Below, piece by piece: positions 1 to 12,166 of a stretch of DNA of 64,000 bases. The stretch's first letter is position 1. The number at the start of each line of letters is the position of its first letter. Source of the stretch: Rallus limicola (taxonomy: Eukaryota; Chordata; Aves; Gruiformes; Rallidae); the NCBI GenBank assembly GCA_022605955.1, contig JAKCOZ010000579.1:57391-121390 (forward strand). The letters run 5' to 3'. The notes beneath the pieces were generated by a model, which was given only the letters and a program-made list of their open reading frames with translations, was not told the origin of the DNA and searched no databases. The position numbers were made by a program, and so were the translations under genes.

Positions 1-88
1 TAACAGGACACACCAGCAGACCCTGTCACTTTGGCTCTCAGCCTTTTCCTTTGCCTGGAAAGAGGGAACATGCCTGGAACCTCCTACG

Positions 89-286
89 GTGCTTTTCTCG
101 GCCCTAGCAGACTGCAGTTCAAAACATGCTAAACGTCCAGCAATAACTCCCAAAGTAAAGAAGCTAGGCCTGAAAGGCATAGCTTGTCTGAAACCTCCTA
201 ACAGGACACACGAGCAGACCCTGTCACTTTGGCTCTCAGCCTTTTCCTTTGCCTGGAAAGAGGGAACATGCCTGGAACCTCCTACG
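89..286 (+). repeat. Representative consensus monomer (198 bp)
   Basis: This copy matches the commonest form at the main variable sites. Counting from GTG as base 1, those sites are: base 46 C or G (in AAACGTCC), base 55 A or G, base 77 T or G (in GCTAGG), base 97 T or C (in GCTTGTC), base 124 G, C or A (in ACACGAG), base 158 C or A, and base 197 C or T (in TACGG). The 8-bp palindrome ACTGCAGT lies at bases 23-30. A short stem GCCT-GAA-AGGC starts at base 80. The 9-mers AACCTCCTA and TGCCTGGAA each occur twice per unit. The choice of start is arbitrary, because a tandem unit has no natural first base. Confidence 0.95.
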
Positions 287-682
287 GTGCTTTTCTCGGC
301 CCTAGCAGACTGCAGTTCAAAACATGCTAAACGTCCAGCAATAACTCCCAAAGTAAAGAAGCTAGGCCTGAAAGGCATAGCTTGTCTGAAACCTCCTAAC
401 AGGACACACGAGCAGACCCTGTCACTTTGGCTCTCAGCCTTTTCCTTTGCCTGGAAAGAGGGAACATGCCTGGAACCTCCTACGGTGCTTTTCTCGGCCC
501 TAGCAGACTGCAGTTCAAAACATGCTAAACGTCCAGCAATAACTCCCAAAGTAAAGAAGCTAGGCCTGAAAGGCATAGCTTGTCTGAAACCTCCTAACAG
601 GACACACGAGCAGACCCTGTCACTTTGGCTCTCAGCCTTTTCCTTTGCCTGGAAAGAGGGAACATGCCTGGAACCTCCTACG

Positions 683-3652
683 GTGCTTTTCTCGGCCCTA
701 GCAGACTGCAGTTCAAAACATGCTAAACGTCCAGCAGTAACTCCCAAAGTAAAGAAGCTAGGCCTGAAAGGCATATCTTGTCTGAAACCTCCTAACAGGA
801 CACACGAGCAGACCCTGTCACTTTGGCTCTCAGCCTTTTCCTTTGCCGGGAAAGAGGGAACATGCCTGGAACCTCCTACGGTGCTTTTCTCGGCCCTAGC
901 AGACTGCAGTTCAAAACATGCTAAACGTCCAGCAGTAACTCCCAAAGTAAAGAAGCTAGGCCTGAAAGGCATAGCTCGTCTGAAACCTCCTAACAGGACA
1001 CACGAGCAGACCCTGTCACTTTGGCTCTCAGCCTTTTCCTTTGCCTGGAAAGAGGGAACATGCCTGGAACCTCCTACGGTGCTTTTCTCGGCCCTAGCAG
1101 ACTGCAGTTCAAAACATGCTAAACGTCCAGCAATAACTCCCAAAGTAAAGAAGCTAGGCCTGAAAGGCATAGCTTGTCTGAAACCTCCTAACAGGACACA
1201 CCAGCAGACCCTGTCACTTTGGCTCTCAGCCTTTTCCTTTGCCTGGAAAGAGGGAACATGCCTGGAACCTCCTACGGTGCTTTTCTCGGCCCTAGCAGAC
1301 TGCAGTTCAAAACATGCTAAACGTCCAGCAGTAACTCCCAAAGTAAAGAAGCTAGGCCTGAAAGGCATAGCTCGTCTGAAACCTCCTAACAGGACACACG
1401 AGCAGACCCTGTCACTTTGGCTCTCAGCCTTTTCCTTTGCCTGGAAAGAGGGAACATGCCTGGAACCTCCTACGGTGCTTTTCTCGGCCCTAGCAGACTG
1501 CAGTTCAAAACATGCTAAACGTCCAGCAATAACTCCCAAAGTAAAGAAGCTAGGCCTGAAAGGCATAGCTCGTCTGAAACCTCCTAACAGGACACACGAG
1601 CAGACCCTGTCACTTTGGCTCTCAGCCTTTTCCTTTGCCTGGAAAGAGGGAACATGCCTGGAACCTCCTACGGTGCTTTTCTCGGCCCTAGCAGACTGCA
1701 GTTCAAAACATGCTAAACGTCCAGCAATAACTCCCAAAGTAAAGAAGCTAGGCCTGAAAGGCATAGCTTGTCTGAAACCTCCTAACAGGACACACGAGCA
1801 GACCCTGTCACTTTGGCTCTCAGCCTTTTCCTTTGCCTGGAAAGAGGGAACATGCCTGGAACCTCCTACGGTGCTTTTCTCGGCCCTAGCAGACTGCAGT
1901 TCAAAACATGCTAAACGTCCAGCAATAACTCCCAAAGTAAAGAAGCGAGGCCTGAAAGGCATAGCTTGTCTGAAACCTCCTAACAGGACACACGAGCAGA
2001 CCCTGTCACTTTGGCTCTCAGCCTTTTCCTTTGCCTGGAAAGAGGGAACATGCCTGGAACCTCCTACGGTGCTTTTCTCGGCCCTAGCAGACTGCAGTTC
2101 AAAACATGCTAAACGTCCAGCAATAACTCCCAAAGTAAAGAAGCTAGGCCTGAAAGGCATAGCTTGTCTGAAACCTCCTAACAGGACACACGAGCAGACC
2201 CTGTCACTTTGGCTCTCAGCCTTTTCCTTTGCCTGGAAAGAGGGAACATGCCTGGAACCTCCTACGGTGCTTTTCTCGGCCCTAGCAGACTGCAGTTCAA
2301 AACATGCTAAACGTCCAGCAATAACTCCCAAAGTAAAGAAGCTAGGCCTGAAAGGCATAGCTTGTCTGAAACCTCCTAACAGGACACACCAGCAGACCCT
2401 GTCACTTTGGCTCTCAGCCTTTTCCTTTGCCTGGAAAGAGGGAACATGCCTGGAACCTCCTACGGTGCTTTTCTCGGCCCTAGCAGACTGCAGTTCAAAA
2501 CATGCTAAACGTCCAGCAGTAACTCCCAAAGTAAAGAAGCTAGGCCTGAAAGGCATAGCTTGTCTGAAACCTCCTAACAGGACACACGAGCAGACCCTGT
2601 CACTTTGGCTCTCAGCCTTTTCCTTTGCCTGGAAAGAGGGAACATGCCTGGAACCTCCTACGGTGCTTTTCTCGGCCCTAGCAGACTGCAGTTCAAAACA
2701 TGCTAAACGTCCAGCAATAACTCCCAAAGTAAAGAAGCTAGGGCTGAAAGGCATAGCTCGTCTGAAACCTCCTAACAGGACACACGAGCAGACCCTGTCA
2801 CTTTGGCTCTCAGCCTTTTCCTTTGCCTGGAAAGAGGGAACATGCCTGGAACCTCCTACGGTGCTTTTCTCGGCCCTAGCAGACTGCAGTTCAAAACATG
2901 CTAAACGTCCAGCAATAACTCCCAAAGTAAAGAAGCTAGGCCTGAAAGGCATAGCTTGTCTGAAACCTCCTAACAGGACACACCAGCAGACCCTGTCACT
3001 TTGGCTCTCAGCCTTTTCCTTTGCCTGGAAAGAGGGAACATGCCTGGAACCTCCTACGGTGCTTTTCTCGGCCCTAGCAGACTGCAGTTCAAAACATGCT
3101 AAACGTCCAGCAATAACTCCCAAAGTAAAGAAGCTAGGCCTGAAAGGCATAGCTTGTCTGAAACCTCCTAACAGGACACACGAGCAGACCCTGTCACTTT
3201 GGCTCTCAGCCTTTTCCTTTGCCTGGAAAGAGGGAACATGCCTGGAACCTCCTACGGTGCTTTTCTCGGCCCTAGCAGACTGCAGTTCAAAACATGCTAA
3301 ACGTCCAGCAATAACTCCCAAAGTAAAGAAGCTAGGCCTGAAAGGCATAGCTTGTCTGAAACCTCCTAACAGGACACACGAGCAGACCCTGTCACTTTGG
3401 CTCTCAGCCTTTTCCTTTGCCTGGAAAGAGGGAACATGCCTGGAACCTCCTACGGTGCTTTTCTCGGCCCTAGCAGACTGCAGTTCAAAACATGCTAAAC
3501 GTCCAGCAATAACTCCCAAAGTAAAGAAGCTAGGCCTGAAAGGCATAGCTTGTCTGAAACCTCCTAACAGGACACACGAGCAGACCCTGTCACTTTGGCT
3601 CTCAGCCTTTTCCTTTGCCTGGAAAGAGGGAACATGCCTGGAACCTCCTACG
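683..3652 (+). repeat. Higher-order repeat unit, 15 monomers (2970 bp)
   Basis: The unit starts with a distinctive monomer carrying G-to-T at 776 (GCATATCTTG) and T-to-G at 848 (TTGCCGGG). Both changes return exactly 2970 bp later, at 3746 and 3818. Other marked monomers inside it are GCGAGG at 1947, several with CGT in place of TGT at base 97, and several with CCAGCAG in place of CGAGCAG. The unit ends with one CCAGCAG monomer followed by three consensus monomers. The window's first bases also show CCAGCAG followed by three consensus copies before 683, so a further unit probably precedes the window. Confidence 0.8.
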
Positions 3653-6226
3653 GTGCTTTTCTCGGCCCTAGCAGACTGCAGTTCAAAACATGCTAAACGT
3701 CCAGCAGTAACTCCCAAAGTAAAGAAGCTAGGCCTGAAAGGCATATCTTGTCTGAAACCTCCTAACAGGACACACGAGCAGACCCTGTCACTTTGGCTCT
3801 CAGCCTTTTCCTTTGCCGGGAAAGAGGGAACATGCCTGGAACCTCCTACGGTGCTTTTCTCGGCCCTAGCAGACTGCAGTTCAAAACATGCTAAACGTCC
3901 AGCAGTAACTCCCAAAGTAAAGAAGCTAGGCCTGAAAGGCATAGCTCGTCTGAAACCTCCTAACAGGACACACGAGCAGACCCTGTCACTTTGGCTCTCA
4001 GCCTTTTCCTTTGCCTGGAAAGAGGGAACATGCCTGGAACCTCCTACGGTGCTTTTCTCGGCCCTAGCAGACTGCAGTTCAAAACATGCTAAACGTCCAG
4101 CAATAACTCCCAAAGTAAAGAAGCTAGGCCTGAAAGGCATAGCTTGTCTGAAACCTCCTAACAGGACACACGAGCAGACCCTGTCACTTTGGCTCTCAGC
4201 CTTTTCCTTTGCCTGGAAAGAGGGAACATGCCTGGAACCTCCTACGGTGCTTTTCTCGGCCCTAGCAGACTGCAGTTCAAAACATGCTAAACGTCCAGCA
4301 ATAACTCCCAAAGTAAAGAAGCTAGGCCTGAAAGGCATAGCTTGTCTGAAACCTCCTAACAGGACACACCAGCAGACCCTGTCACTTTGGCTCTCAGCCT
4401 TTTCCTTTGCCTGGAAAGAGGGAACATGCCTGGAACCTCCTACGGTGCTTTTCTCGGCCCTAGCAGACTGCAGTTCAAAACATGCTAAACGTCCAGCAAT
4501 AACTCCCAAAGTAAAGAAGCGAGGCCTGAAAGGCATAGCTTGTCTGAAACCTCCTAACAGGACACACGAGCAGACCCTGTCACTTTGGCTCTCAGCCTTT
4601 TCCTTTGCCTGGAAAGAGGGAACATGCCTGGAACCTCCTACGGTGCTTTTCTCGGCCCTAGCAGACTGCAGTTCAAAACATGCTAAACGTCCAGCAATAA
4701 CTCCCAAAGTAAAGAAGCTAGGCCTGAAAGGCATAGCTTGTCTGAAACCTCCTAACAGGACACACGAGCAGACCCTGTCACTTTGGCTCTCAGCCTTTTC
4801 CTTTGCCTGGAAAGAGGGAACATGCCTGGAACCTCCTACGGTGCTTTTCTCGGCCCTAGCAGACTGCAGTTCAAAACATGCTAAACGTCCAGCAATAACT
4901 CCCAAAGTAAAGAAGCTAGGCCTGAAAGGCATAGCTTGTCTGAAACCTCCTAACAGGACACACGAGCAGACCCTGTCACTTTGGCTCTCAGCCTTTTCCT
5001 TTGCCTGGAAAGAGGGAACATGCCTGGAACCTCCTACGGTGCTTTTCTCGGCCCTAGCAGACTGCAGTTCAAAACATGCTAAACGTCCAGCAGTAACTCC
5101 CAAAGTAAAGAAGCTAGGCCTGAAAGGCATAGCTTGTCTGAAACCTCCTAACAGGACACACGAGCAGACCCTGTCACTTTGGCTCTCAGCCTTTTCCTTT
5201 GCCTGGAAAGAGGGAACATGCCTGGAACCTCCTACGGTGCTTTTCTCGGCCCTAGCAGACTGCAGTTCAAAACATGCTAAACGTCCAACAATAACTCCCA
5301 AAGTAAAGAAGCTAGGCCTGAAAGGCATAGCTCGTCTGAAACCTCCTAACAGGACACACGAGCAGACCCTGTCACTTTGGCTCTCAGCCTTTTCCTTTGC
5401 CTGGAAAGAGGGAACATGCCTGGAACCTCCTACGGTGCTTTTCTCGGCCCTAGCAGACTGCAGTTCAAAACATGCTAAACGTCCAGCAATAACTCCCAAA
5501 GTAAAGAAGCTAGGCCTGAAAGGCATAGCTTGTCTGAAACCTCCTAACAGGACACACCAGCAGACCCTGTCACTTTGGCTCTCAGCCTTTTCCTTTGCCT
5601 GGAAAGAGGGAACATGCCTGGAACCTCCTACGGTGCCTTTCTCGGCCCTAGCAGACTGCAGTTCAAAACATGCTAAACGTCCAGCAATAACTCCCAAAGT
5701 AAAGAAGCTAGGCCTGAAAGGCATAGCTTGTCTGAAACCTCCTAACAGGACACACGAGCAGACCCTGTCACTTTGGCTCTCAGCCTTTTCCTTTGCCTGG
5801 AAAGAGGGAACATGCCTGGAACCTCCTACGGTGCTTTTCTCGGCCCTAGCAGACTGCAGTTCAAAACATGCTAAACGTCCAGCAATAACTCCCAAAGTAA
5901 AGAAGCTAGGCCTGAAAGGCATAGCTTGTCTGAAACCTCCTAACAGGACACACGAGCAGACCCTGTCACTTTGGCTCTCAGCCTTTTCCTTTGCCTGGAA
6001 AGAGGGAACATGCCTGGAACCTCCTACGGTGCTTTTCTCGGCCCTAGCAGACTGCAGTTCAAAACATGCTAAACGTCCAGCAATAACTCCCAAAGTAAAG
6101 AAGCTAGGCCTGAAAGGCATAGCTTGTCTGAAACCTCCTAACAGGACACACGAGCAGACCCTGTCACTTTGGCTCTCAGCCTTTTCCTTTGCCTGGAAAG
6201 AGGGAACATGCCTGGAACCTCCTACG
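3653..6226 (+). repeat. Higher-order repeat unit, 13-monomer version (2574 bp)
   Basis: The unit begins with the same doubly marked monomer as the previous unit (changes at 3746 and 3818) and carries the same later order of markers: GCGAGG (4521), two plain monomers, an A-to-G monomer, a CGT monomer, a CCAGCAG monomer and three plain ones. Between the first monomers and GCGAGG it is two monomers shorter, so the GCGAGG markers at 1947 and 4521 are 2574 bp apart (13 x 198). This is what unequal exchange between misaligned monomers would produce. Confidence 0.75.
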
Positions 6227-9200
6227 GTGCTTTTCTCGGCCCTAGCAGACTGCAGTTCAAAACATGCTAAACGTCCAGCAGTAACTCCCAAAGTAAAGAA
6301 GCTAGGCCTGAAAGGCATAGCTCGTCTGAAACCTCCTAACAGGACACACGAGCAGACCCTGTCACTTTGGCTCTCAGCCTTTTCCTTTGCCTGGAAAGAG
6401 GGAACATGCCTGGAACCTCCTACGGTGCTTTTCTCGGCCCTAGCAGACTGCAGTTCAAAACATGCTAAACGTCCAGCAATAACTCCCAAAGTAAAGAAGC
6501 TAGGCCTGAAAGGCATAGCTTGTCTGAAACCTCCTAACAGGACACACGAGCAGACCCTGTCACTTTGGCTCTCAGCCTTTTCCTTTGCCTGGAAAGAGGG
6601 AACATGCCTGGAACCTCCTACGGTGCTTTTCTCGGCCCTAGCAGACTGCAGTTCAAAACATGCTAAACGTCCAGCAATAACTCCCAAAGTAAAGAAGCTA
6701 GGCCTGAAAGGCATAGCTTGTCTGAAACCTCCTAACAGGACACACGAGCAGACCCTGTCACTTTGGCTCTCAGCCTTTTCCTTTGCCTGGAAAGAGGGAA
6801 CATGCCTGGAACCTCCTACGGTGCTTTTCTCGGCCCTAGCAGACTGCAGTTCAAAACATGCTAAACGTCCAGCAATAACTCCCAAAGTAAAGAAGCTAGG
6901 CCTGAAAGGCATAGCTTGTCTGAAACCTCCTAACAGGACACACGAGCAGACCCTGTCACTTTGGCTCTCAGCCTTTTCCTTTGCCTGGAAAGAAGGAACA
7001 TGCCTGGAACCTCCTACGGTGCTTTTCTCGGCCCTAGCAGACTGCAGTTCAAAACATGCTAAACGTCCAGCAGTAACTCCCAAAGTAAAGAAGCTAGGCC
7101 TGAAAGGCATAGCTTGTCTGAAACCTCCTAACAGGACACACCAGCAGACCCTGTCACTTTGGCTCTCAGCCTTTTCCTTTGCCTGGAAAGAGGGAACATG
7201 CCTGGAACCTCCTACGGTGCTTTTCTCGGCCCTAGCAGACTGCAGTTCAAAACATGCTAAACGTCCAGCAATAACTCCCAAAGTAAAGAAGCTAGGCCTG
7301 AAAGGCATAGCTCGTCTGAAACCTCCTAACAGGACACACGAGCAGACCCTGTCACTTTGGCTCTCAGCCTTTTCCTTTGCCTGGAAAGAGGGAACATGCC
7401 TGGAACCTCCTACGGTGCTTTTCTCGGCCCTAGCAGACTGCAGTTCAAAACATGCTAAACGTCCAGCAATAACTCCCAAAGTAAAGAAGCTAGGCCTGAA
7501 AGGCATAGCTTGTCTGAAACCTCCTAACAGGACACACCAGCAGACCCTGTCACTTTGGCTCTCAGCCTTTTCCTTTGCCTGGAAAGAGGGAACATGCCTG
7601 GAACCTCCTACGGTGCTTTTCTCGGCCCTAGCAGACTGCAGTTCAAAACATGCTAAACGTCCAGCAATAACTCCCAAAGTAAAGAAGCTAGGCCTGAAAG
7701 GCATAGCTTGTCTGAAACCTCCTAACAGGACACACCAGCAGACCCTGTCACTTTGGCTCTCAGCCTTTTCCTTTGCCTGGAAAGAGGGAACATGCCTGGA
7801 ACCTCCTACGGTGATTTTCTCGGCCCTAGCAGACTGCAGTTCAAAACATGCTAAACGTCCAGCAATAACTCCCAAAGTAAAGAAGCTAGGCCTGAAAGGC
7901 ATAGCTTGTCTGAAACCTCCTAACAGGACACACGAGCAGACCCTGTCACTTTGGCTCTCAGCCTTTTCCTTTGCCTGGAAAGAGGGAACATGCCTGGAAC
8001 CTCCTACGGTGCTTTTCTCGGCCCTAGCAGACTGCAGTTCAAAACATGCTAAACGTCCAGCAATAACTCCCAAAGTAAAGAAGCTAGGCCTGAAAGGCAT
8101 AGCTTGTCTGAAACCTCCTAACAGGACACAGGAGCAGACCCTGTCACTTTGGCTCTCAGCCTTTTCCTTTGCCTGGAAAGAGGGAACATGCCTGGAACCT
8201 CCTACGGTGCTTTTCTCGGCCCTAGCAGACTGCAGTTCAAAACATGCTAAACGTCCAGCAGTAACTCCCAAAGTAAAGAAGCTAGGCCTGAAAGGCATAG
8301 CTGGTCTGAAACCTCCTAACAGGACACACGAGCAGACCCTGTCACTTTGGCTCTCAGCCTTTTCCTTTGCCTGGAAAGAGGGAACATGCCTGGAACCTCC
8401 TACGGTGCTTTTCTCGGCCCTAGCAGACTGCAGTTCAAAACATGCTAAACGTCCAGCAATAACTCCCAAAGTAAAGAAGCTAGGCCTGAAAGGCATAGCT
8501 TGTCTGAAACCTCCTAACAGGACACACGAGCAGACCCTGTCACTTTGGCTCTCAGCCTTTTCCTTTGCCTGGAAAGAGGGAACATGCCTGGAACCTCCTA
8601 CGGTGCTTTTCTCGGCCCTAGCAGACTGCAGTTCAAAACATGCTAAACGTCCAGCAATAACTCCCAAAGTAAAGAAGCTAGGCCTGAAAGGCATAGCTTG
8701 TCTGAAACCTCCTAACAGGACACACGAGCAGACCCTGTCACTTTGGCTCTCAGCCTTTTCCTTTGCCTGGAAAGAGGGAACATGCCTGGAACCTCCTACG
8801 GTGCTTTTCTCGGCCCTAGCAGACTGCAGTTCAAAACATGCTAAACGTCCAGCAATAACTCCCAAAGTAAAGAAGCTAGGCCTGAAAGGCATAGCTCGTC
8901 TGAAACCTCCTAACAGGACACACGAGCAGACCCTGTCACTTTGGCTCTCAGCCTTTTCCTTTGCCTGGAAAGAGGGAACATGCCTGGAACCTCCTACGGT
9001 GCTTTTCTCGGCCCTAGCAGACTGCAGTTCAAAACATGCTAAACGTCCAGCAATAACTCCCAAAGTAAAGAAGCTAGGCCTGAAAGGCATAGCTTGTCTG
9101 AAACCTCCTAACAGGACACACGAGCAGACCCTGTCACTTTGGCTCTCAGCCTTTTCCTTTGCCTGCAAAGAGGGAACATGCCTGGAACCTCCTACGGTGC

Positions 9201-12166
9201 TTTTCTCGGCCCTAGCAGACTGCAGTTCAAAACATGCTAAACGTCCAGCAATAACTCCCAAAGTAAAGAAGCTAGGCCTGAAAGGCATAGCTTGTCTGAA
9301 ACCTCCTAACAGGACACACGAGCAGACCCTGTCACTTTGGCTCTCAGCCTTTTCCTTTGCCTGGAAAGAGGGAACATGCCTGGAACCTCCTACGGTGCTT
9401 TTCTCGGCCCTAGCAGACTGCAGTTCAAAACATGCTAAACGTCCAGCAATAACTCCCAAAGTAAAGAAGCTAGGCCTGAAAGGCATAGCTTGTCTGAAAC
9501 CTCCTAACAGGACACACGAGCAGACCCTGTCACTTTGGCTCTCAGCCTTTTCCTTTGCCTGCAAAGAGGGAACATGCCTGGAACCTCCTACGGTGCTTTT
9601 CTCGGCCCTAGCAGACTGCAGTTCAAAACATGCTAAACGTCCAGCAATAACTCCCAAAGTAAAGAAGCTAGGCCTGAAAGGCATAGCTTGTCTGAAACCT
9701 CCTAACAGGACACACGAGCAGACCCTGTCACTTTGGCTCTCAGCCTTTTCCTTTGCCTGGAAAGAGGGAACATGCCTGGAACCTCCTACGGTGCTTTTCT
9801 CGGCCCTAGCAGACTGCAGTTCAAAACATGCTAAACGTCCAGCAATAACTCCCAAAGTAAAGAAGCTAGGCCTGAAAGGCATAGCTTGTCTGAAACCTCC
9901 TAACAGGACACACGAGCAGACCCTGTCACTTTGGCTCTCAGCCTTTTCCTTTGCCTGGAAAGAGGGAACATGCCTGGAACCTCCTACGGTGCTTTTCTCG
10001 GCCCTAGCAGACTGCAGTTCAAAACATGCTAAACGTCCAGCAATAACTCCCAAAGTAAAGAAGCTAGGCCTGAAAGGCATAGCTTGTCTGAAACCTCCTA
10101 ACAGGACACACGAGCAGACCCTGTCACTTTGGCTCTCAGCCTTTTCCTTTGCCTGGAAAGAGGGAACATGCCTGGAACCTCCTACAGTGCTTTTCTCGGC
10201 CCTAGCAGACTGCAGTTCAAAACATGCTAAACGTCCAGCAATAACTGCCAAAGTAAAGAAGCTAGGCCTGAAAGGCATAGCTTGTCTGAAACCTCCTAAC
10301 AGGACACACGAGCAGACCCTGTCACTTTGGCTCTCAGCCTTTTCCTTTGCCTGGAAAGAGGGAACATGCCTGGAACCTCCTACGGTGCTTTTCTCGGCCC
10401 TAGCAGACTGCAGTTCAAAACATGCTAAACGTCCAGCAATAACTCCCAAAGTAAAGAAGCTAGGCCTGAAAGGCATAGCTTGTCTGAAACCTCCTAACAG
10501 GACACACGAGCAGACCCTGTCACTTTGGCTCTCAGCCTTTTCCTTTGCCTGGAAAGAGGGAACATGCCTGGAACCTCCTACGGTGCTTTTCTCGGCCCTA
10601 GCAGACTGCAGTTCAAAACATGCTAAACGTCCAGCAATAACTCCCAAAGTAAAGAAGCTAGGCCTGAAAGGCATAGCTTGTCTGAAACCTCCTAACAGGA
10701 CACACGAGCAGCTCCTGTCACTTTGGCTCTCAGCCTTTTCCTTTGCCTGGAAAGAGGGAACATGCCTGGAACCTCCTACGGTGCTTTTCTCGGCCCTAGA
10801 AGACTGCAGTTCAAAACATGCTAAACGTCCAGCAATAACTCCCAAAGTAAAGAAGCGAGGCCTGAAAGGCATATCTTGTCTGAAACCTCCTAACAGGACA
10901 CACAAGCAGACCCTGTCACTTTGGCTCTCAGCCTTTTCCTTTGCCTGGAAAGAGGGAACATGCCTGGAACCACCTACGGTGCTTTTCTCGGCCCTAGCAG
11001 ACTGCAGTTCAAAACATGCTAAAGGTCCAGCAGTAACTCCCAAAGTAAAGAAGCTAGGCCTGAAAGGCATAGCTTGTCTGAAACCTCCTAACAGGACACA
11101 CGAGCAGACCCTGTCACTTTGGCTCTCAGCCTTTTCCTTTGCCTGGAAAGAGGGAACATGCCTGGAACCTCCTACGGTGCTTTTCTCGGCCCTAGCAGAC
11201 TGCAGTTCAAAACATGCTAAACGTCCAGCAATAACTCCCAAAGTAAAGAAGCTAGGCCTGAAAGGCATAGCTCGTCTGAAACCTCCTAACAGGACACACC
11301 AGCAGACCCTGTCACTTTGGCTCTCAGCCTTTTCCTTTGCCTGGAAAGAGGGAACATGCCTGGAACCTCCTACGGTGCTTTTCTCGGCCCTAGCAGACTG
11401 CAGTTCAAAACATGCTAAACGTCCAGCAATAACTCCCAAAGTAAAGAAGCTAGGGCTGAAAGGCATAGCTCGTCTGAAACCTCCTAACAGGACACACGAG
11501 CAGACCCTGTCACTTTGGCTCTCAGCCTTTTCCTTTGCCTGGAAAGAGGGAACATGCCTGGAACCTCCTACGGTGCTTTTCTCGGCCCTAGCAGACTGCA
11601 GTTCAAAACATGCTAAACGTCCAGCAATAACTCCCAAAGTAAAGAAGCTAGGCCTGAAAGGCATAGCTTGTCTGAAACCTCCTAACAGGACACACGAGCA
11701 GACCCTGTCACTTTGGCTCTCAGCCTTTTCCTTTGCCTGGAAAGAGGGAACATGCCTGGAACCTCCTACGGTGCTTTTCTCGGCCCTAGCAGACTGCAGT
11801 TCAAAACATGCTAAACGTCCAGCAATAACTCCCAAAGTAAAGAAGCTAGGCCTGAAAGGCATAGCTTGTCTGAAACCTCCTAACAGGACACACGAGCAGA
11901 CCCTGTCACTTTGGCTCTCAGCCTTTTCCTTTGCCTGGAAAGAGGGAACATGCCTGGAACCTCCTACGGTGCTTTTCTCGGCCCTAGCAGACTGCAGTTC
12001 AAAACATGCTAAACGTCCAGCAATAACTCCCAAAGTAAAGAAGCTAGGCCTGAAAGGCATAGCTTGTCTGAAACCTCCTAACAGGACACACGAGCAGACC
12101 CTGTCACTTTGGCTCTCAGCCTTTTCCTTTGCCTGGAAAGAGGGAACATGCCTGGAACCTCCTACG
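6227..12166 (+). repeat. Satellite segment with mixed variants, no clear HOR
   Basis: These are thirty monomers in unbroken register, with scattered private changes: T at 7803-7820 region aside, GTGATTTTC replaces GTGCTTTTC near 7814, ACAGGAG replaces ACACGAG near 8131, CTGGTCTG replaces CTTGTCTG near 8303, and TGCAAAG replaces TGGAAAG at both 9166 and 9562, two monomers apart. At 10712-10713 AC is replaced by CT. The monomer near 10800-10900 carries GAAGACTG, GCGAGG, GCATATC and ACACAAG together, and AAAGGTCC follows at 11024. By eye I find no clean repeating period here. Confidence 0.7.

Noticed and set aside
251..284. Transposon-derived ends or target-site duplications within the unit
   Set aside because: The 9-bp direct repeats (TGCCTGGAA, AACCTCCTA) look at first like insertion footprints, but they are part of a longer imperfect internal duplication and flank no recognisable element.
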